A DNA stretch of 64,000 bases from CALDTK01 sp965215215. Its GTDB lineage: Bacteria > Bacteroidota > Bacteroidia > Chitinophagales > Saprospiraceae. Location of the stretch: contig OZ244043.1 of the NCBI GenBank assembly GCA_965215215.1, positions 2,418,001-2,482,000 on the forward strand, in the 5' to 3' direction. The notes beneath the pieces were generated by a model that worked only from the letters and a program-made list of their open reading frames with translations, was not told the DNA's origin and searched no databases. Below, piece by piece: positions 18,401 to 26,642 of this stretch (its first letter is position 1; every line of letters starts with the position of its first letter). Position numbers and translations under genes: made by a program.

Positions 18401-18719
18401 AGTAGCCGTCGCTGATGGGATTCCAGTGCCGCCCGCCGTCTTCGGTGCGCCACACCCCGCCGCCGGCCGTCCCCATGTAAAAAAGGTTCGGTTGGCCGGG
18501 CACGCCCGTTACCGCCGAGGCGCGGCCGCCGCGGAACGGACCGAGGTTACGCCAGCTCATCATCCCGAACAGGGAGGTGTCGACGAGGGCCGAATCCACC
18601 GCCGCGAGCCCGGGCTTAGGCACCTCGGCCTTGGTACGTTTTCCCTGCCGTTGGGCGAGCAGCGATTCGCTGGCGCTAAAACAGAGGGCGAGCGTGAGGA
18701 AGAGTATAATTTGGCGCAT
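15498..18719 (-). CDS. Secreted sortilin/VPS10-like BNR-repeat protein
   Basis: 1073 aa with an N-terminal signal (ILFLTLALCFSASESLLAQ). Many Asp-box/BNR units are visible: GGGVWRTEDGGRHW, GVWRSVDAGKTW, GVYRSKDGGENW, DLWRSTDAGDTW, GVFRSDDGGETW, QISTDRGENW, THVTTNGGQTW-type, LVHVSRDTGTTW, LFHTSDYGATW, GVYVSYDGATSW. They should build one or two beta-propellers over residues about 50-720. A beta-sandwich and a helical C-terminus follow. Bacteroidota homologues are called 'VPS10 domain' or 'glycosyl hydrolase' proteins; no catalytic role is established. TATATTTC about 30 bases before the start resembles a -7 box. Confidence 0.88.
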   Translation of the reverse strand: MRQIILFLTLALCFSASESLLAQRQGKRTKAEVPKPGLAAVDSALVDTSLFGMMSWRNLGPFRGGRASAVTGVPGQPNLFYMGTAGGGVWRTEDGGRHWNPISDGYFGGTVGGLAVAPSDPNVIYAGGGEQTLRGNVSYGYGVWRSVDAGKTWRSLGLDSSRHIGRVRVHPTDPNLVYVAVMGDLYAPSTQRGVYRSKDGGENWERVLFANADAGAVDLAFDGHNPRILYASTWRARRTPHGFSSGGDGSDLWRSTDAGDTWEKLTGGKIGLPEGTLGIIGVAPSPAKRDRVWAIVEAEAGGVFRSDDGGETWEKTNEDRELRQRAWYYSRIYAHPTDAEQVYVLNVAYGHSRDGGKTFAMGMSPHSDHHDLWINPDQPRILAMADDGGAQISTDRGENWTTYHNQPTAQFYRVTTDNAVPYRIYAAQQDNSTVRIRHRAGGSSIGERDWEATAGCECGHLAPKPDDPEIVYGGCYDGFLERVDHGTQLRRVVSVYPDNPMGHGAIDPKYRFQWNFPLFFSPHDPDKLYAASQYLHVTTNGGQTWTDVSPDLTRDDSTKLGSSGGPITQDNTSVEYYCTIFAAGESPRVEGVLWTGSDDGLVHVSRDTGTTWEDVTPPALPEWTMVNSLDVDPHNDGGCYIAATSYKHGDYTPYLFHTSDYGATWRRIDAGIPRDHFTRVVRVDRTTPELVYAGTESGVYVSYDGATSWQPLQLDLPVVPITDIALKEDDLIVATQGRSLWMLDDVSPLRTLTETGRQTYRSERGQPGVPLSGPVLFPVDTAYLMEGSQSADAAASAEGTNHPGGVTLRYYLPDTIGEKDTVRLVFADTAGSPLRTFSTHPDERAGEESFTPHRGSNRFTWNARGEDAKDFEGMILWWADMGGPRVPPGEYRASLELGDGTVETVPLYLAADPRVPDAERQLAERYAFHRSVVSKVSEAHEAIVEMRALREQVGGYVAKVDTNDASKAPLVELGERMDTTITRVEEALYQTQNRSGQDPLNFPIRLTNKLASLNSMTQGEYEPTDAAYAVQEDIVAKIDAELAIYYELRDSGVAEFNRLVRELGVDAIVLDSK

Positions 18720-19067
18720 ACGAGACTCGTGGGGCGGTTTGCGGAAATATAGTAGCGGACGTGGATAGCTGACCGCCCCCCCGGCCCGCTAGCGGTCGTT
18801 TGCTTTGAGTAGTCCCTCCAGAACCGAAACCGTATCCCCGTAGCCAACCCTTTCGCTCAGGCATCGAACTCGTGCCGCCTCCACCGACCAGACAGTTAAT
18901 CCGGGAACGAGTCGTCGGAGTAATGACTCCGGTGTGGCCCCCCAGCCTGCTTTGCGGGCGGGTGGGCGATTTGGCTTCTTTTCGGACTTTCGCCCCGGAT
19001 CTACCTCAGAAGGAGTACTCCTTTTGACGCGCGTTCAGCGCTCGTGGTTCCGATCTTGAGACCTGAT
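18720..19067. other. Non-coding divergent intergenic region
   Basis: 348 bases between the divergent BNR-repeat and CHAT genes. It should hold both promoters. I see a short CCGCTAGCGG palindrome near 18787 and no open frame worth reporting. Confidence 0.4.
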
Positions 19068-22000
19068 ATGCGGGATCGTTCTTCGGCCGGGTTTTGGGTA
19101 ATCGTGCTGCACCTAATCGTGCCGGTCTTCGGACTGGGCGGCGTTCTCGGTGCGCAGACGGAAGGTCAAGCCCCCTTTTTTAGTCAACGCGCCTACGCGG
19201 ATTCACTCAACCGAGCGTCCGCCTACCCGGCGGCCGCGGCGGCCTACGGCGCACTCGCGGCGCGTTTTGGCGAAAGCCTCACGGCGCTACGGAATCCGTA
19301 CGCCGACGTGCAGGGCGACACGCTCACGCAGGAGCAGCTCGCCGATTCGCTGAGCTACTACCGCTCGCGCGAGGTCGAGCAGTGGCAAAACCTGAGCGAG
19401 GTCGAGCGGGCCACGCGACTCACCGAGGGGGGACTCGCCGACGCCGCGGCGCGGGGCTCAAGTTGGGCCCGGGGGACCCTGGCCGCCGTGCGCCAGTACA
19501 ACGCGCAACTCAATGCGGACCTCACCGGAATACTGCGGGAGGGCCGGACTGCGCTCCACCTGCTCGCGCCCTCCGCCGTGACGCGGGAGACGCGCAGCGA
19601 GGTCATGCAGAGCATGGCCTCCGCCTTCGTGTTCGCCGGCGAGGTGGACAGCGCGCTCAGCTACGCGGAAACCGTTTTGGATACCCTCCGCGCCTACTAC
19701 GAGCCCTGCGATTTGCTGATCGGCTACGCGCACAACAACCAGTCGGTACTCTGGGGGTACACCAACGAGTCCCAGAAGCGCATCGAGCACCTACTCCTCG
19801 CCCGAAACGTATTCGAGGAGAGCCTGCCGCCGGATCACGCGCACCACATTTTAATCAACAACAACCTGGCCAGCGCCTACCTGTCGTACGGGGACGTCCC
19901 GCGGGGCCTAAAAGCGCTCGTCCACGCCGTGGCACTCGGGCGAGCCCGGGGGGTGCGGGACAATTTCTACGCGAGGACCGCCACGCTGTACACCGCGCTG
20001 CTCACGAATTTAGGCGACGAGGAAGGCGCCAGGATTTGGGCCCGGGAAGCCTACGAAGCGGAGCGATCTTACCTCCCGCGGGGACACCCACTACTGGTAG
20101 AGAATCTTCGCAGGCTAGCCGCCGCAGAGTTCGATAGCGGTGAACCCGTCCGGGCGAAGGCCCTGCTCGACTCCGCCGACGCGGGATCCGCCGACTGGGA
20201 GGGAGAAACGGATGTCCACCCGAGCTCCGACCACGTCAGGGGTATAATCGCCTACGAAGAAGGCGACTACGCGGGGGCGGAAAAACTCATCCGACGGTCC
20301 CTCGCGCTCCCCTCCGCGGATACGGCCAGCTCGATCTTCGCCATGTCTCGCTTCGTCCTCGGACAGGCCATTTTCGCGCAAGGTCGACGGGAAGAAGGAC
20401 TGAAGCGCAGTCGGGCGGCCCAGCGGGCCCTCGAGATCATGCTCGACGGTGCTACCAGCTCGACGCTGACGATTCAGGCCGCCGTGCTCGCCCAGGCCTT
20501 CGACGAAGTAGATCGGCCGGACTCCGCGGTGCACTACATCCTGGAGGCGGTCGCGAGCACGGGCATCGGAGGGGATAGCGCCGCCTCGGTCGGCATCAAC
20601 AGCGCGCTCCCCGAGTGCTTTTTCGAGTACCTGCGTATCCGCCGGGCCTACCCGAATTACGACTGGCCCTACGACGCCCGTGCGATCGCCGATTACACCA
20701 CCAAGTTTTTGGAGCGGCGGACCGCGCAGATCCCGCGCATCGCCTTCCCGGAAAACGACCTGCGGTTCCTGCGTACGATCTACCTCGCCGCGGCCGCGGA
20801 AACCGGGGCGGCCTTTCGGCAAAACGAGGAGGCGCCAACCTACGACCGCGCCCGAGCTTACCTCCGCGTGCCGCGCGCGATGAACCTGCGCAACCGCGTG
20901 GCCACCGATTCCGCCGCCGCCGGCGCGATGTTGCCCGACAGCACCAAACGCCGCGGCAGTATGCTCCGGCTCAACCTAGCCGCCGCATCGAGCCGACCGG
21001 TACCCGAGCTGAGCGCCGACAGACTCGACCGCGAACGGCAACTCGGCCGGGCGCAGCGCGAGCTAGCCGGCTACGAGGCGGCGCTGAGGCAAAATTATCC
21101 GGCCTATTTCGCCCTGATGTACCGTCCGCTGTTCGACGTCGTATCCACCGATCCGTCGGCGGGCGGGGATACGGACCTGGCTTTCGGGGCGGGCCACGCG
21201 ACGGTAACCCTGCAGATCGACGCGGAAGCGGGGCGGCTACTGGCGGCCGCCGAACTCGACGGCGAGCACCGGTGGCGCTCGGTGCCCTTCGGGGCCGAGG
21301 ACTCCGCACGACTCGAACGTTTCGTGGCGACCGTGGCCTCGGGCGGCTTCGAGGGACTGGCCGTAGATGGGTACGCCCTGTACACGAAGCTGTTGGATTC
21401 CCTCGGCTTGGACAGCGCCACGCACCTGCAGATCGCCGCCGAAGGCCCCCTGCTCAAGGTGCCGTTTGCGGCACTACTGACGAGCGCGGTCGAGGAGGGC
21501 GCGAGGCCCGATGAGTGGCCTTGGTTGCTCGAGCGCTCCGTCGTCGCGTACGAGGACGTGTACGCCACACCGCGTAAGCTCACCGCCCCCGGACAGTCCC
21601 GGACGCTCGCCGTGGCGCCCGTGTTCGACGGCGAGCGACGCGGGGGAGACAGCGGTAGCGCGAGCCTGCGCACCCCCTGGACCCTCGGGCTCGCCGAGTG
21701 GTTGGCCACCGAGCAGGGGGCCGATACGCTCATCCGCGTTCAGGCTACCGAGCGCGCGCTGCGCGCGCGCTTCGAAGACTTCGACGTGTTGCACCTCGGT
21801 ACGCACGGCGTACTCGCGGAGGACGACCCGTTGCAGAGCTACTTCACGCTGAGCGGCGGGGAGAGCGACGCCGCCGACGACGGCCGCATCTACGCCTACG
21901 AGATCTACGACGCGCAGGTCGGAGGTCGCCTGGCGGTACTGCCGAGCTGCAACTCCGGCGCCGGGCGGGCGGTCGCCGGAGACGGGGTGTACTCCCTGGC

Positions 22001-22337
22001 CACGGGCTTGCGGTACGCCGGCTGCGAGGCGGTGGTGCAGAGCCTGTGGTCGGTCGACGACGAGCAAACCAACGCAATCTTGCGACCGTTTTACAGCGAC
22101 TTGTTCGCCGGACAGCGCATCGACGAATCGCTGGCTCACGCGCAGCGTAGCTACCTGGCGCGGGTCGCTCCGGAGTTGCAGCACCCGTACTACTGGGCCG
22201 GGCTGGGTGTACTCGGCAACGCGCGGGAGATCGTCGCACCGCCGCGCCCGGCCTGGGCCTGGGCGCTCCTGGTAGGTGGGCTTCTAGGCCTCAGTGGCGT
22301 CGGTATGCGCATGGGGCGTACGCGGGGGGGAGCCTGA
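19068..22337 (+). CDS. TPR-CHAT protein, candidate membrane-anchored caspase-like protease
   Basis: 1089 aa from the ATG at 19068. A signal or anchor segment (WVIVLHLIVPVFGLGGVLGAQ) comes first. Residues about 40-600 are helical and TPR-like (SLNRASAYPAAAAAYGALAARFG, NNNLASAYLSYGDVPRGLKALVHAVALGR). The CHAT domain occupies about 790-1055 with the His-Cys dyad visible as LHLGTHG (His913) and LPSCNSG (Cys961), plus SLWSVDDEQTN and HPYYWAGLGVLGN. A C-terminal membrane helix (AWALLVGGLLGLSGVGM) and basic tail end it. CHAT proteins are caspase-related peptidases often switched on by partner domains. A sigma factor and TPR protein follow directly. Confidence 0.88.
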   Translation: MRDRSSAGFWVIVLHLIVPVFGLGGVLGAQTEGQAPFFSQRAYADSLNRASAYPAAAAAYGALAARFGESLTALRNPYADVQGDTLTQEQLADSLSYYRSREVEQWQNLSEVERATRLTEGGLADAAARGSSWARGTLAAVRQYNAQLNADLTGILREGRTALHLLAPSAVTRETRSEVMQSMASAFVFAGEVDSALSYAETVLDTLRAYYEPCDLLIGYAHNNQSVLWGYTNESQKRIEHLLLARNVFEESLPPDHAHHILINNNLASAYLSYGDVPRGLKALVHAVALGRARGVRDNFYARTATLYTALLTNLGDEEGARIWAREAYEAERSYLPRGHPLLVENLRRLAAAEFDSGEPVRAKALLDSADAGSADWEGETDVHPSSDHVRGIIAYEEGDYAGAEKLIRRSLALPSADTASSIFAMSRFVLGQAIFAQGRREEGLKRSRAAQRALEIMLDGATSSTLTIQAAVLAQAFDEVDRPDSAVHYILEAVASTGIGGDSAASVGINSALPECFFEYLRIRRAYPNYDWPYDARAIADYTTKFLERRTAQIPRIAFPENDLRFLRTIYLAAAAETGAAFRQNEEAPTYDRARAYLRVPRAMNLRNRVATDSAAAGAMLPDSTKRRGSMLRLNLAAASSRPVPELSADRLDRERQLGRAQRELAGYEAALRQNYPAYFALMYRPLFDVVSTDPSAGGDTDLAFGAGHATVTLQIDAEAGRLLAAAELDGEHRWRSVPFGAEDSARLERFVATVASGGFEGLAVDGYALYTKLLDSLGLDSATHLQIAAEGPLLKVPFAALLTSAVEEGARPDEWPWLLERSVVAYEDVYATPRKLTAPGQSRTLAVAPVFDGERRGGDSGSASLRTPWTLGLAEWLATEQGADTLIRVQATERALRARFEDFDVLHLGTHGVLAEDDPLQSYFTLSGGESDAADDGRIYAYEIYDAQVGGRLAVLPSCNSGAGRAVAGDGVYSLATGLRYAGCEAVVQSLWSVDDEQTNAILRPFYSDLFAGQRIDESLAHAQRSYLARVAPELQHPYYWAGLGVLGNAREIVAPPRPAWAWALLVGGLLGLSGVGMRMGRTRGGA

Positions 22338-22352
22338 GAAGTACGGCGCGGG

Positions 22353-22360
22353 TATTTTTG
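22353..22360 (+). promoter_or_regulatory. Candidate Bacteroidota -7 element (TAnnTTTG)
   Basis: TATTTTTG matches the TAnnTTTG -7 consensus of Bacteroidota sigma-ABfr promoters and lies 77 bases before the sigma-factor start. I do not see a clear TTG -33 element at the right distance, so this is tentative. An imperfect stem-loop (GTCGCCGGGG / CCCGGGCGAC, about 22391-22420) sits in the leader it would create. Confidence 0.3.
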
Positions 22361-22437
22361 ATGACCTTTCGCATCCTTAACCGATCTACTGTCGCCGGGG
22401 CACCACTAGTCCCGGGCGACAAGCAAAGCCGCTTGCC

Positions 22438-23031
22438 GTGCACAAGCCCATTCGCTCGTTGCCTACCCGACTCGACGACCACGCGCTCGCCGCGGCGGTA
22501 CTCGTAGGCGAAGCACGGGCCTTCGATCAACTCTACCGAGAGGTATACCCCATGGCAATCAAAGTGGTAACCGAAGCCGGCGGCCAACCCGCTGACGCCG
22601 AGGATCTGTTTCAAGATTCGCTCACCGCCCTGTGGCGCAACCTGCACTCCGGCAACTACACCGTGCGCGAGGGCGTACGGCTCAGCACCTACCTGGTGCA
22701 ACTGTGCCGCAACCGCTGGATCGACCGAACCCGCAAGGCCTCCTTCCGACGCGAACGCCACGCCGAGGTGCTCCCCGAACGACCCGAGGACGAGGACGCG
22801 GTAAGCGACCGAAACCTCCAAATCGAAGAACAAGCGGCGCTCGATGGTCTGCTGGCCCAGCTCACCGGCCGGTGTCGCGAGATCCTCGTGTCGTTCTACC
22901 TCGATCGCAAAAGCCTGGCCCAAATCGCCGAGCTTCACGCCCTCACCGAGGCTTCCGCCAAAAACGAGAAGTACCGCTGCATGAAACGCCTGCGCGAGTT
23001 GAGCGCGAAGGTGCAAGCCGAACGAAAATAG
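22438..23031 (+). CDS. ECF-type RNA polymerase sigma factor
   Basis: 197 aa, GTG start. Region 2 is at about residues 25-95: ARAFDQLYREVYPMAIKVV, DAEDLFQDSLTALWRNL, GVRLSTYLVQLCRNRWIDRTRK. Region 4 is at about 135-190: GLLAQLTGRCREILVSFYLDRKSLAQIAEL, then ASAKNEKYRCMKRLREL as the recognition helix. There is no region 1.1 or 3, as in ECF sigmas. It lies between the CHAT gene and a membrane TPR protein whose start is eight bases after its stop, the usual position of an anti-sigma partner. Confidence 0.92.
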   Translation: MHKPIRSLPTRLDDHALAAAVLVGEARAFDQLYREVYPMAIKVVTEAGGQPADAEDLFQDSLTALWRNLHSGNYTVREGVRLSTYLVQLCRNRWIDRTRKASFRRERHAEVLPERPEDEDAVSDRNLQIEEQAALDGLLAQLTGRCREILVSFYLDRKSLAQIAELHALTEASAKNEKYRCMKRLRELSAKVQAERK

Positions 23032-23038
23032 TGCCGTG

Positions 23039-23794
23039 ATGCAAGACGAAGCAGTATACGAACGCGTTGAGGCCTACGTACTCGGGACGATGGCCGCGGC
23101 GGACAGGGTCGAGTTCGAGCGGGAACTGTCCACCGACGAAGACCTGCGTCACGAGGTACTCACCTCGCGCCGCCTGATCCACGGCATCGCCGAGGCGGGG
23201 GTGCGCGAGCGCATTGCCGCCGCGGGCCAACGCTACCGAACCGCGGCGCCCGCCGACCGGCCCGCCCTCGACGCCGGCGTGCGAACCAGCGGCGCACGCG
23301 TTGTGTCGTTCCGGCGTTGGGGAGCCGTAGCCGCCGGGGTAGCGGCGGTACTGCTCATCGGCCTGTGGGCCTTGTTCCCCCTCCCCGGAGGTGGGGGTAG
23401 CGACTTCTTCGAACCCGCCGTCGGCCTACCGACTACGTTGGGCGTGGCCGAGGATCTACAGTTTCAAGACGGTATGGTAAGCTACAAGCTCGGGGAGTAC
23501 CGCGAGGCGCTCGGGCGCTGGTCGCCGCTGCTCGCGCTCGATCCGGGCAATGACACCCTGCTGTTTTACAGCGGGGTATCCCTCATGGCGCTCGACAGCA
23601 ACGACCGGGCCGACGCCACCCTCCGGGCGATCGACGAAGATTACCTCGCGGGTCGCGATTACTACCTCGCACTCCTGCGCCACCGGGCGGGCGACACGGA
23701 GGACGCCCGAACCTTACTGCGTGGCGTAGCCGAAACCGAAAGCGTGTACGCCGGCCGCGCCCTCGATGTAATCACCCGGCTCGAGGATCGGTAG
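23039..23794 (+). CDS. Single-span TPR protein, probable anti-sigma partner
   Basis: About 251 aa (ATG 23039; GTG 23036 also possible). Residues 1-70 form a helical cytoplasmic domain (DEAVYERVEAYVLGTMAAADRVEFERELSTDEDLRHEV), a pattern shared with Bacteroidota anti-sigma N-termini. One membrane span follows at about 95-115 (WGAVAAGVAAVLLIGLWALFPL). The outside part is TPR-like (FQDGMVSYKLGEYREALGRWSPLLALDPGNDTLLFYSGVSLMAL). There is no zinc-binding HxxxCxxC motif. Gene order suggests that it holds the sigma factor at the membrane; this is inference. Confidence 0.72.
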   Translation: MQDEAVYERVEAYVLGTMAAADRVEFERELSTDEDLRHEVLTSRRLIHGIAEAGVRERIAAAGQRYRTAAPADRPALDAGVRTSGARVVSFRRWGAVAAGVAAVLLIGLWALFPLPGGGGSDFFEPAVGLPTTLGVAEDLQFQDGMVSYKLGEYREALGRWSPLLALDPGNDTLLFYSGVSLMALDSNDRADATLRAIDEDYLAGRDYYLALLRHRAGDTEDARTLLRGVAETESVYAGRALDVITRLEDR

Positions 23795-23805
23795 GAACCC
23801 TTCGT

Positions 23806-25332
23806 TTATTGGAGACCCGCACCGAGTTCGCCGATCTTCTTCGCCGGGGCGGTAGCCCGCACCACGAGCCCGTAGGTATTGTTAAATCCCAGTGCCGGCG
23901 CCCACACGAGGCCTGTTTTAGCGAAAGCGGCCCGGAGGTAGGGCTCCACCGCATCGGCGGCGACGAGTGAGTCGACCCGCTCGTCGCCGACCTTGAGCAG
24001 CACCTGGAGGGCCGTGCCGCTGTACTCGACGTAGGCGTCGATGTCGCCCGCCCCGAGGGCGGAGAACACGATGTCCGTGCCCGCCAAACCACCCACGCGC
24101 TCCACGGTGGCCGGGTGGCGACTCTCGATGAGTTGGGCGAGCAGCTCGGTGAGGATGTACTGCTCCGTGAAGGGCTTGCCGCCGATGCGGAGGCGCGGCC
24201 CTCCCGAACCCGGCGCTACGCCGAGTAGCCCGCTGGCCTCGAGCCACGCGCGCGCTACCTCGGCCGGACTGCGCCGCTTCGCGTCCACTTCGTAGTTGAG
24301 CTCCAACATGAGGCTGTCGCTGAGTCGGTTGTGCAGCGTAGCCAGCGTGACATCGAGGCCGGGCACGGCATCGAGGGCAGCTTGGCGCACGAGGGGGGCG
24401 GCCCGGTAGGGGAGAAACGCCCGCGCGTCGTCGGTGAGCACGCGCAGGTCGTAGGCGCGCACCCGGCCGTCGGTAGAGTAGCCGCTGATCACGTCGACAT
24501 CGCCCTCGGCGAGCGCCCTGTACATCAGCCCGGGATTGAGGATGCGGGTGCGAAACCGGAGTCCGGGGTAGGCGGCCCGTAGCCGCGGGTAACCGTCCGG
24601 CCGCTCGGCGAATTCGGGATCGAACCCCGCGTTGAGCGGCGCGCCCGCATCGAACGATGGCGCGAGGCTCAGACCGATGAACAACACCCCCGCCGCCGCC
24701 GCCAGCGCGCGGACCCCGCCGCCGGTCCGCGCGAGCGCGCCGAGCCCTACGTCGAAGCCGATGGCGAGGAGGGCCGCGGGGAGGGCGCCGGCCAGGATCA
24801 TCTCCGGTCGGTCGAGCGCGATGCCCTGGAAGATCCACTCCCCCAGGCCACCGGCCCCTACGTAGGCGGCCAGTGTGGCCACACCGACGTTGATGACGGC
24901 GGCGGTGCGCAGTCCGGCTAGAATCACGGGCGCGGCCAGCGGGAGCTCGACCTGCAGCAGCACCTGGCGGGCGGTAAGTCCGACCCCACGCGCCGAGTCG
25001 CGCACCGCCGCATCGACGTTCCGGATGCCCGTGTAGGTATTCTGGACGATGGGCAGCAGGGCGTAGCCGAACAAAGCCACCAGCGCCGGTAGCCAGCCGA
25101 TGCCGAGCACGGGGATGAGCGCGCCGAGCAGGGCGATGCTCGGCACCGTCTGCAGGGTACTCGCTAAGCCAAGGACGACGCGCGCGACGCGTTTGCTGCG
25201 CTGGGCGTAGATACCGAGTGGAATGGCTACGGCCGCCGCCAAAAAGAGCGATACGAGGGTGAGTCCGAGGTGCCCGAGGAGCAGTCCCCCGAGCTGCACG
25301 TGCCGCTCGAGCCAGAAGTGCAGCACGTTCAC
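23806..25332 (-). CDS. ABC transporter permease fused to a circularly permuted OpuBC/ProX-type binding domain
   Basis: 508 aa. Residues 1-205 are the permease: six hydrophobic segments and the EAA-like loop NTYTGIRNVDAAVRDSARGVGLT. A further span at about 208-225 leads outside. The compatible-solute binding domain follows in swapped order: first EFAERPDGYPRL, GLMYRALAEGDVDVISGYSTDGRV, FLPYRAAPLVR, LNYEVDAKRR (237-370), which in usual OpuBC proteins is the second half; then LRIGGKPFTEQYILTELLAQL, GDIDAYVEYSGTALQ, LGFNNTYGLVVR (381-508), normally the first half. Likely substrates are glycine betaine, choline or related osmolytes. Its start overlaps the ATPase stop by four bases. Confidence 0.88.
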   Translation of the reverse strand: MNVLHFWLERHVQLGGLLLGHLGLTLVSLFLAAAVAIPLGIYAQRSKRVARVVLGLASTLQTVPSIALLGALIPVLGIGWLPALVALFGYALLPIVQNTYTGIRNVDAAVRDSARGVGLTARQVLLQVELPLAAPVILAGLRTAAVINVGVATLAAYVGAGGLGEWIFQGIALDRPEMILAGALPAALLAIGFDVGLGALARTGGGVRALAAAAGVLFIGLSLAPSFDAGAPLNAGFDPEFAERPDGYPRLRAAYPGLRFRTRILNPGLMYRALAEGDVDVISGYSTDGRVRAYDLRVLTDDARAFLPYRAAPLVRQAALDAVPGLDVTLATLHNRLSDSLMLELNYEVDAKRRSPAEVARAWLEASGLLGVAPGSGGPRLRIGGKPFTEQYILTELLAQLIESRHPATVERVGGLAGTDIVFSALGAGDIDAYVEYSGTALQVLLKVGDERVDSLVAADAVEPYLRAAFAKTGLVWAPALGFNNTYGLVVRATAPAKKIGELGAGLQ

Positions 25333-26093
25333 GGGGCTACGAGTTGATTGAGGTAGCTGCGGTAGGCGGGTTCGTCGCCGACGAAGCGAGCTACGAACTC
25401 GCTGGCCGGGGCTCCGAGCAGCCGTTGCGGCGTGGCGTCTTGCTCCACGCGCCCGGCGTGCAACACGACCACGCGTTCGGTTAGCGCGAAGGCCTCCTCG
25501 ACGCTGTGGGTAACGAGGACCACGGTCGCGTCCCGCCAGCTGGGCAGCTCGGACAGGTCGCGCCGGATGGCCCGTCGCGTAATGGGGTCGAGGGCGCCGA
25601 AGGGCTCGTCCATGAGGAGTACCGGCGGGTCGGCCGCCAGGGCGCGGGCCAGACCAACGCGCTGTTGCTGTCCGCCGGACAACGCTGCCGGCAGGCGGCT
25701 AGCTAGGGTCGGCGCGAGGCGCAGTTGTTCCAGCAGTTCGGCCACCCGGCGCTGAATGCGGTCGGCGGGCCAGTTGAGCAGGGTCGGCACGGTGGCGATG
25801 TTGCGGGCCACCGTCCAGTGTGGCATGAGTCCGAAGGCCTGGATCACGTAGCCGAGCCCCCGACGGAGTTCAGCGGGTGCGAGTTGGGTTAGGTCCTGCC
25901 CGCGCAGGTAGATACGCCCCGCGCTCGGCTCGTCTAGTCGGTTTAGCAAGCGCAGCACGGTGCTCTTACCGGCGCCGCTCGTGCCGAGGAGGGCCACCTT
26001 TTCGCCGCGTCCGATCCGCATGTCGAGCGGATGCAGCGCCGTAAACCCGCCAAATTGCTTACTTACGCCCCGGAGTTCATAGAGTGGGTCCAC
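25329..26093 (-). CDS. ATP-binding subunit of the betaine/choline-type ABC transporter
   Basis: 254 aa. Walker A is GTSGAGKST (about 36-44), Q-loop VIQAFGLMPH, signature LSGGQQQRVGLARAL, Walker B VLLMDEPFGALD and H-loop VTHSVEE. Closest in style to OpuBA/OpuCA/ProV but lacking the C-terminal CBS domains seen in many of these, so no built-in ionic-strength sensor is evident. Gene overlap with the permease-binding fusion shows that the two form a complete two-gene importer. It is the first gene of the unit, transcribed from the gap at 26094-26300. Confidence 0.93.
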   Translation of the reverse strand: MDPLYELRGVSKQFGGFTALHPLDMRIGRGEKVALLGTSGAGKSTVLRLLNRLDEPSAGRIYLRGQDLTQLAPAELRRGLGYVIQAFGLMPHWTVARNIATVPTLLNWPADRIQRRVAELLEQLRLAPTLASRLPAALSGGQQQRVGLARALAADPPVLLMDEPFGALDPITRRAIRRDLSELPSWRDATVVLVTHSVEEAFALTERVVVLHAGRVEQDATPQRLLGAPASEFVARFVGDEPAYRSYLNQLVAP

Positions 26094-26358
26094 GGACGAA
26101 AGGTAGGCGACAAATCTACCTCAGAATAAAATTTGGCGAATTTACGCGTTTGGTCGAAGGTCGTTCATCCACTACACTACCGCGTTTAGCGAATCCGCTG
26201 CCAACTGCGATAGCCTCAAACTATTATCCTTTTTGGTCTTCTTGTAAGCGGTTAACTAGCAGCGAATTACGCCGAAATTTAGGTAACCAAAGGAACGGCC
26301 GCGCGTAAGTTTGTCCGGCAGCAAATCCGAATCACGCTGCCGCAAAAACCCCTTCGCC

Positions 26359-26514
26359 ATGCGCGCAGAAACTGCCTTCCGGACACTCGGTGTCCTTACG
26401 CTGACCGGTCTCCTGAGCTACGCTATCGTCTTCGGTGAGCCCGAGTCGCCCACCGACCCCCCCTTCGGTCCCGCGACCACCGAGGCGAGCACGACTCCGG
26501 CTACCAACAGCTAG
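26359..26514 (+). CDS. Possible small single-span membrane peptide
   Basis: 51 aa. MRAETAFRTLGVLTLTGLL begins a basic N-terminus and one hydrophobic helix (LGVLTLTGLLSYAIVF), followed by a Pro/Thr-rich tail ending in TTPATNS. Composition is coding-like but I know no family. The gap around it (26094-26642) is otherwise empty except for two copies of the repeated GTTTTN mini-hairpin motif in the reverse sense at 26337 and 26645. Confidence 0.4.
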   Translation: MRAETAFRTLGVLTLTGLLSYAIVFGEPESPTDPPFGPATTEASTTPATNS

Positions 26515-26642
26515 CTGGAATCCAGTTCAGGGGACCACTCGAACGTCTACGACCAACGCGCCGGCTCCGCCACTCCCCGGGAGTGTGCGGGGCTTTCGTC
26601 ATTTTGGACCGAGTTGCACGCAAATGACGTTGTGTAGCGTAC

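Noticed and set aside
17091..18752. 553-codon open frame antisense to the BNR-repeat gene
   Set aside because: High GC content yields long antisense frames. The minus-strand product has clear Asp-box repeats and the antisense one has no domain.
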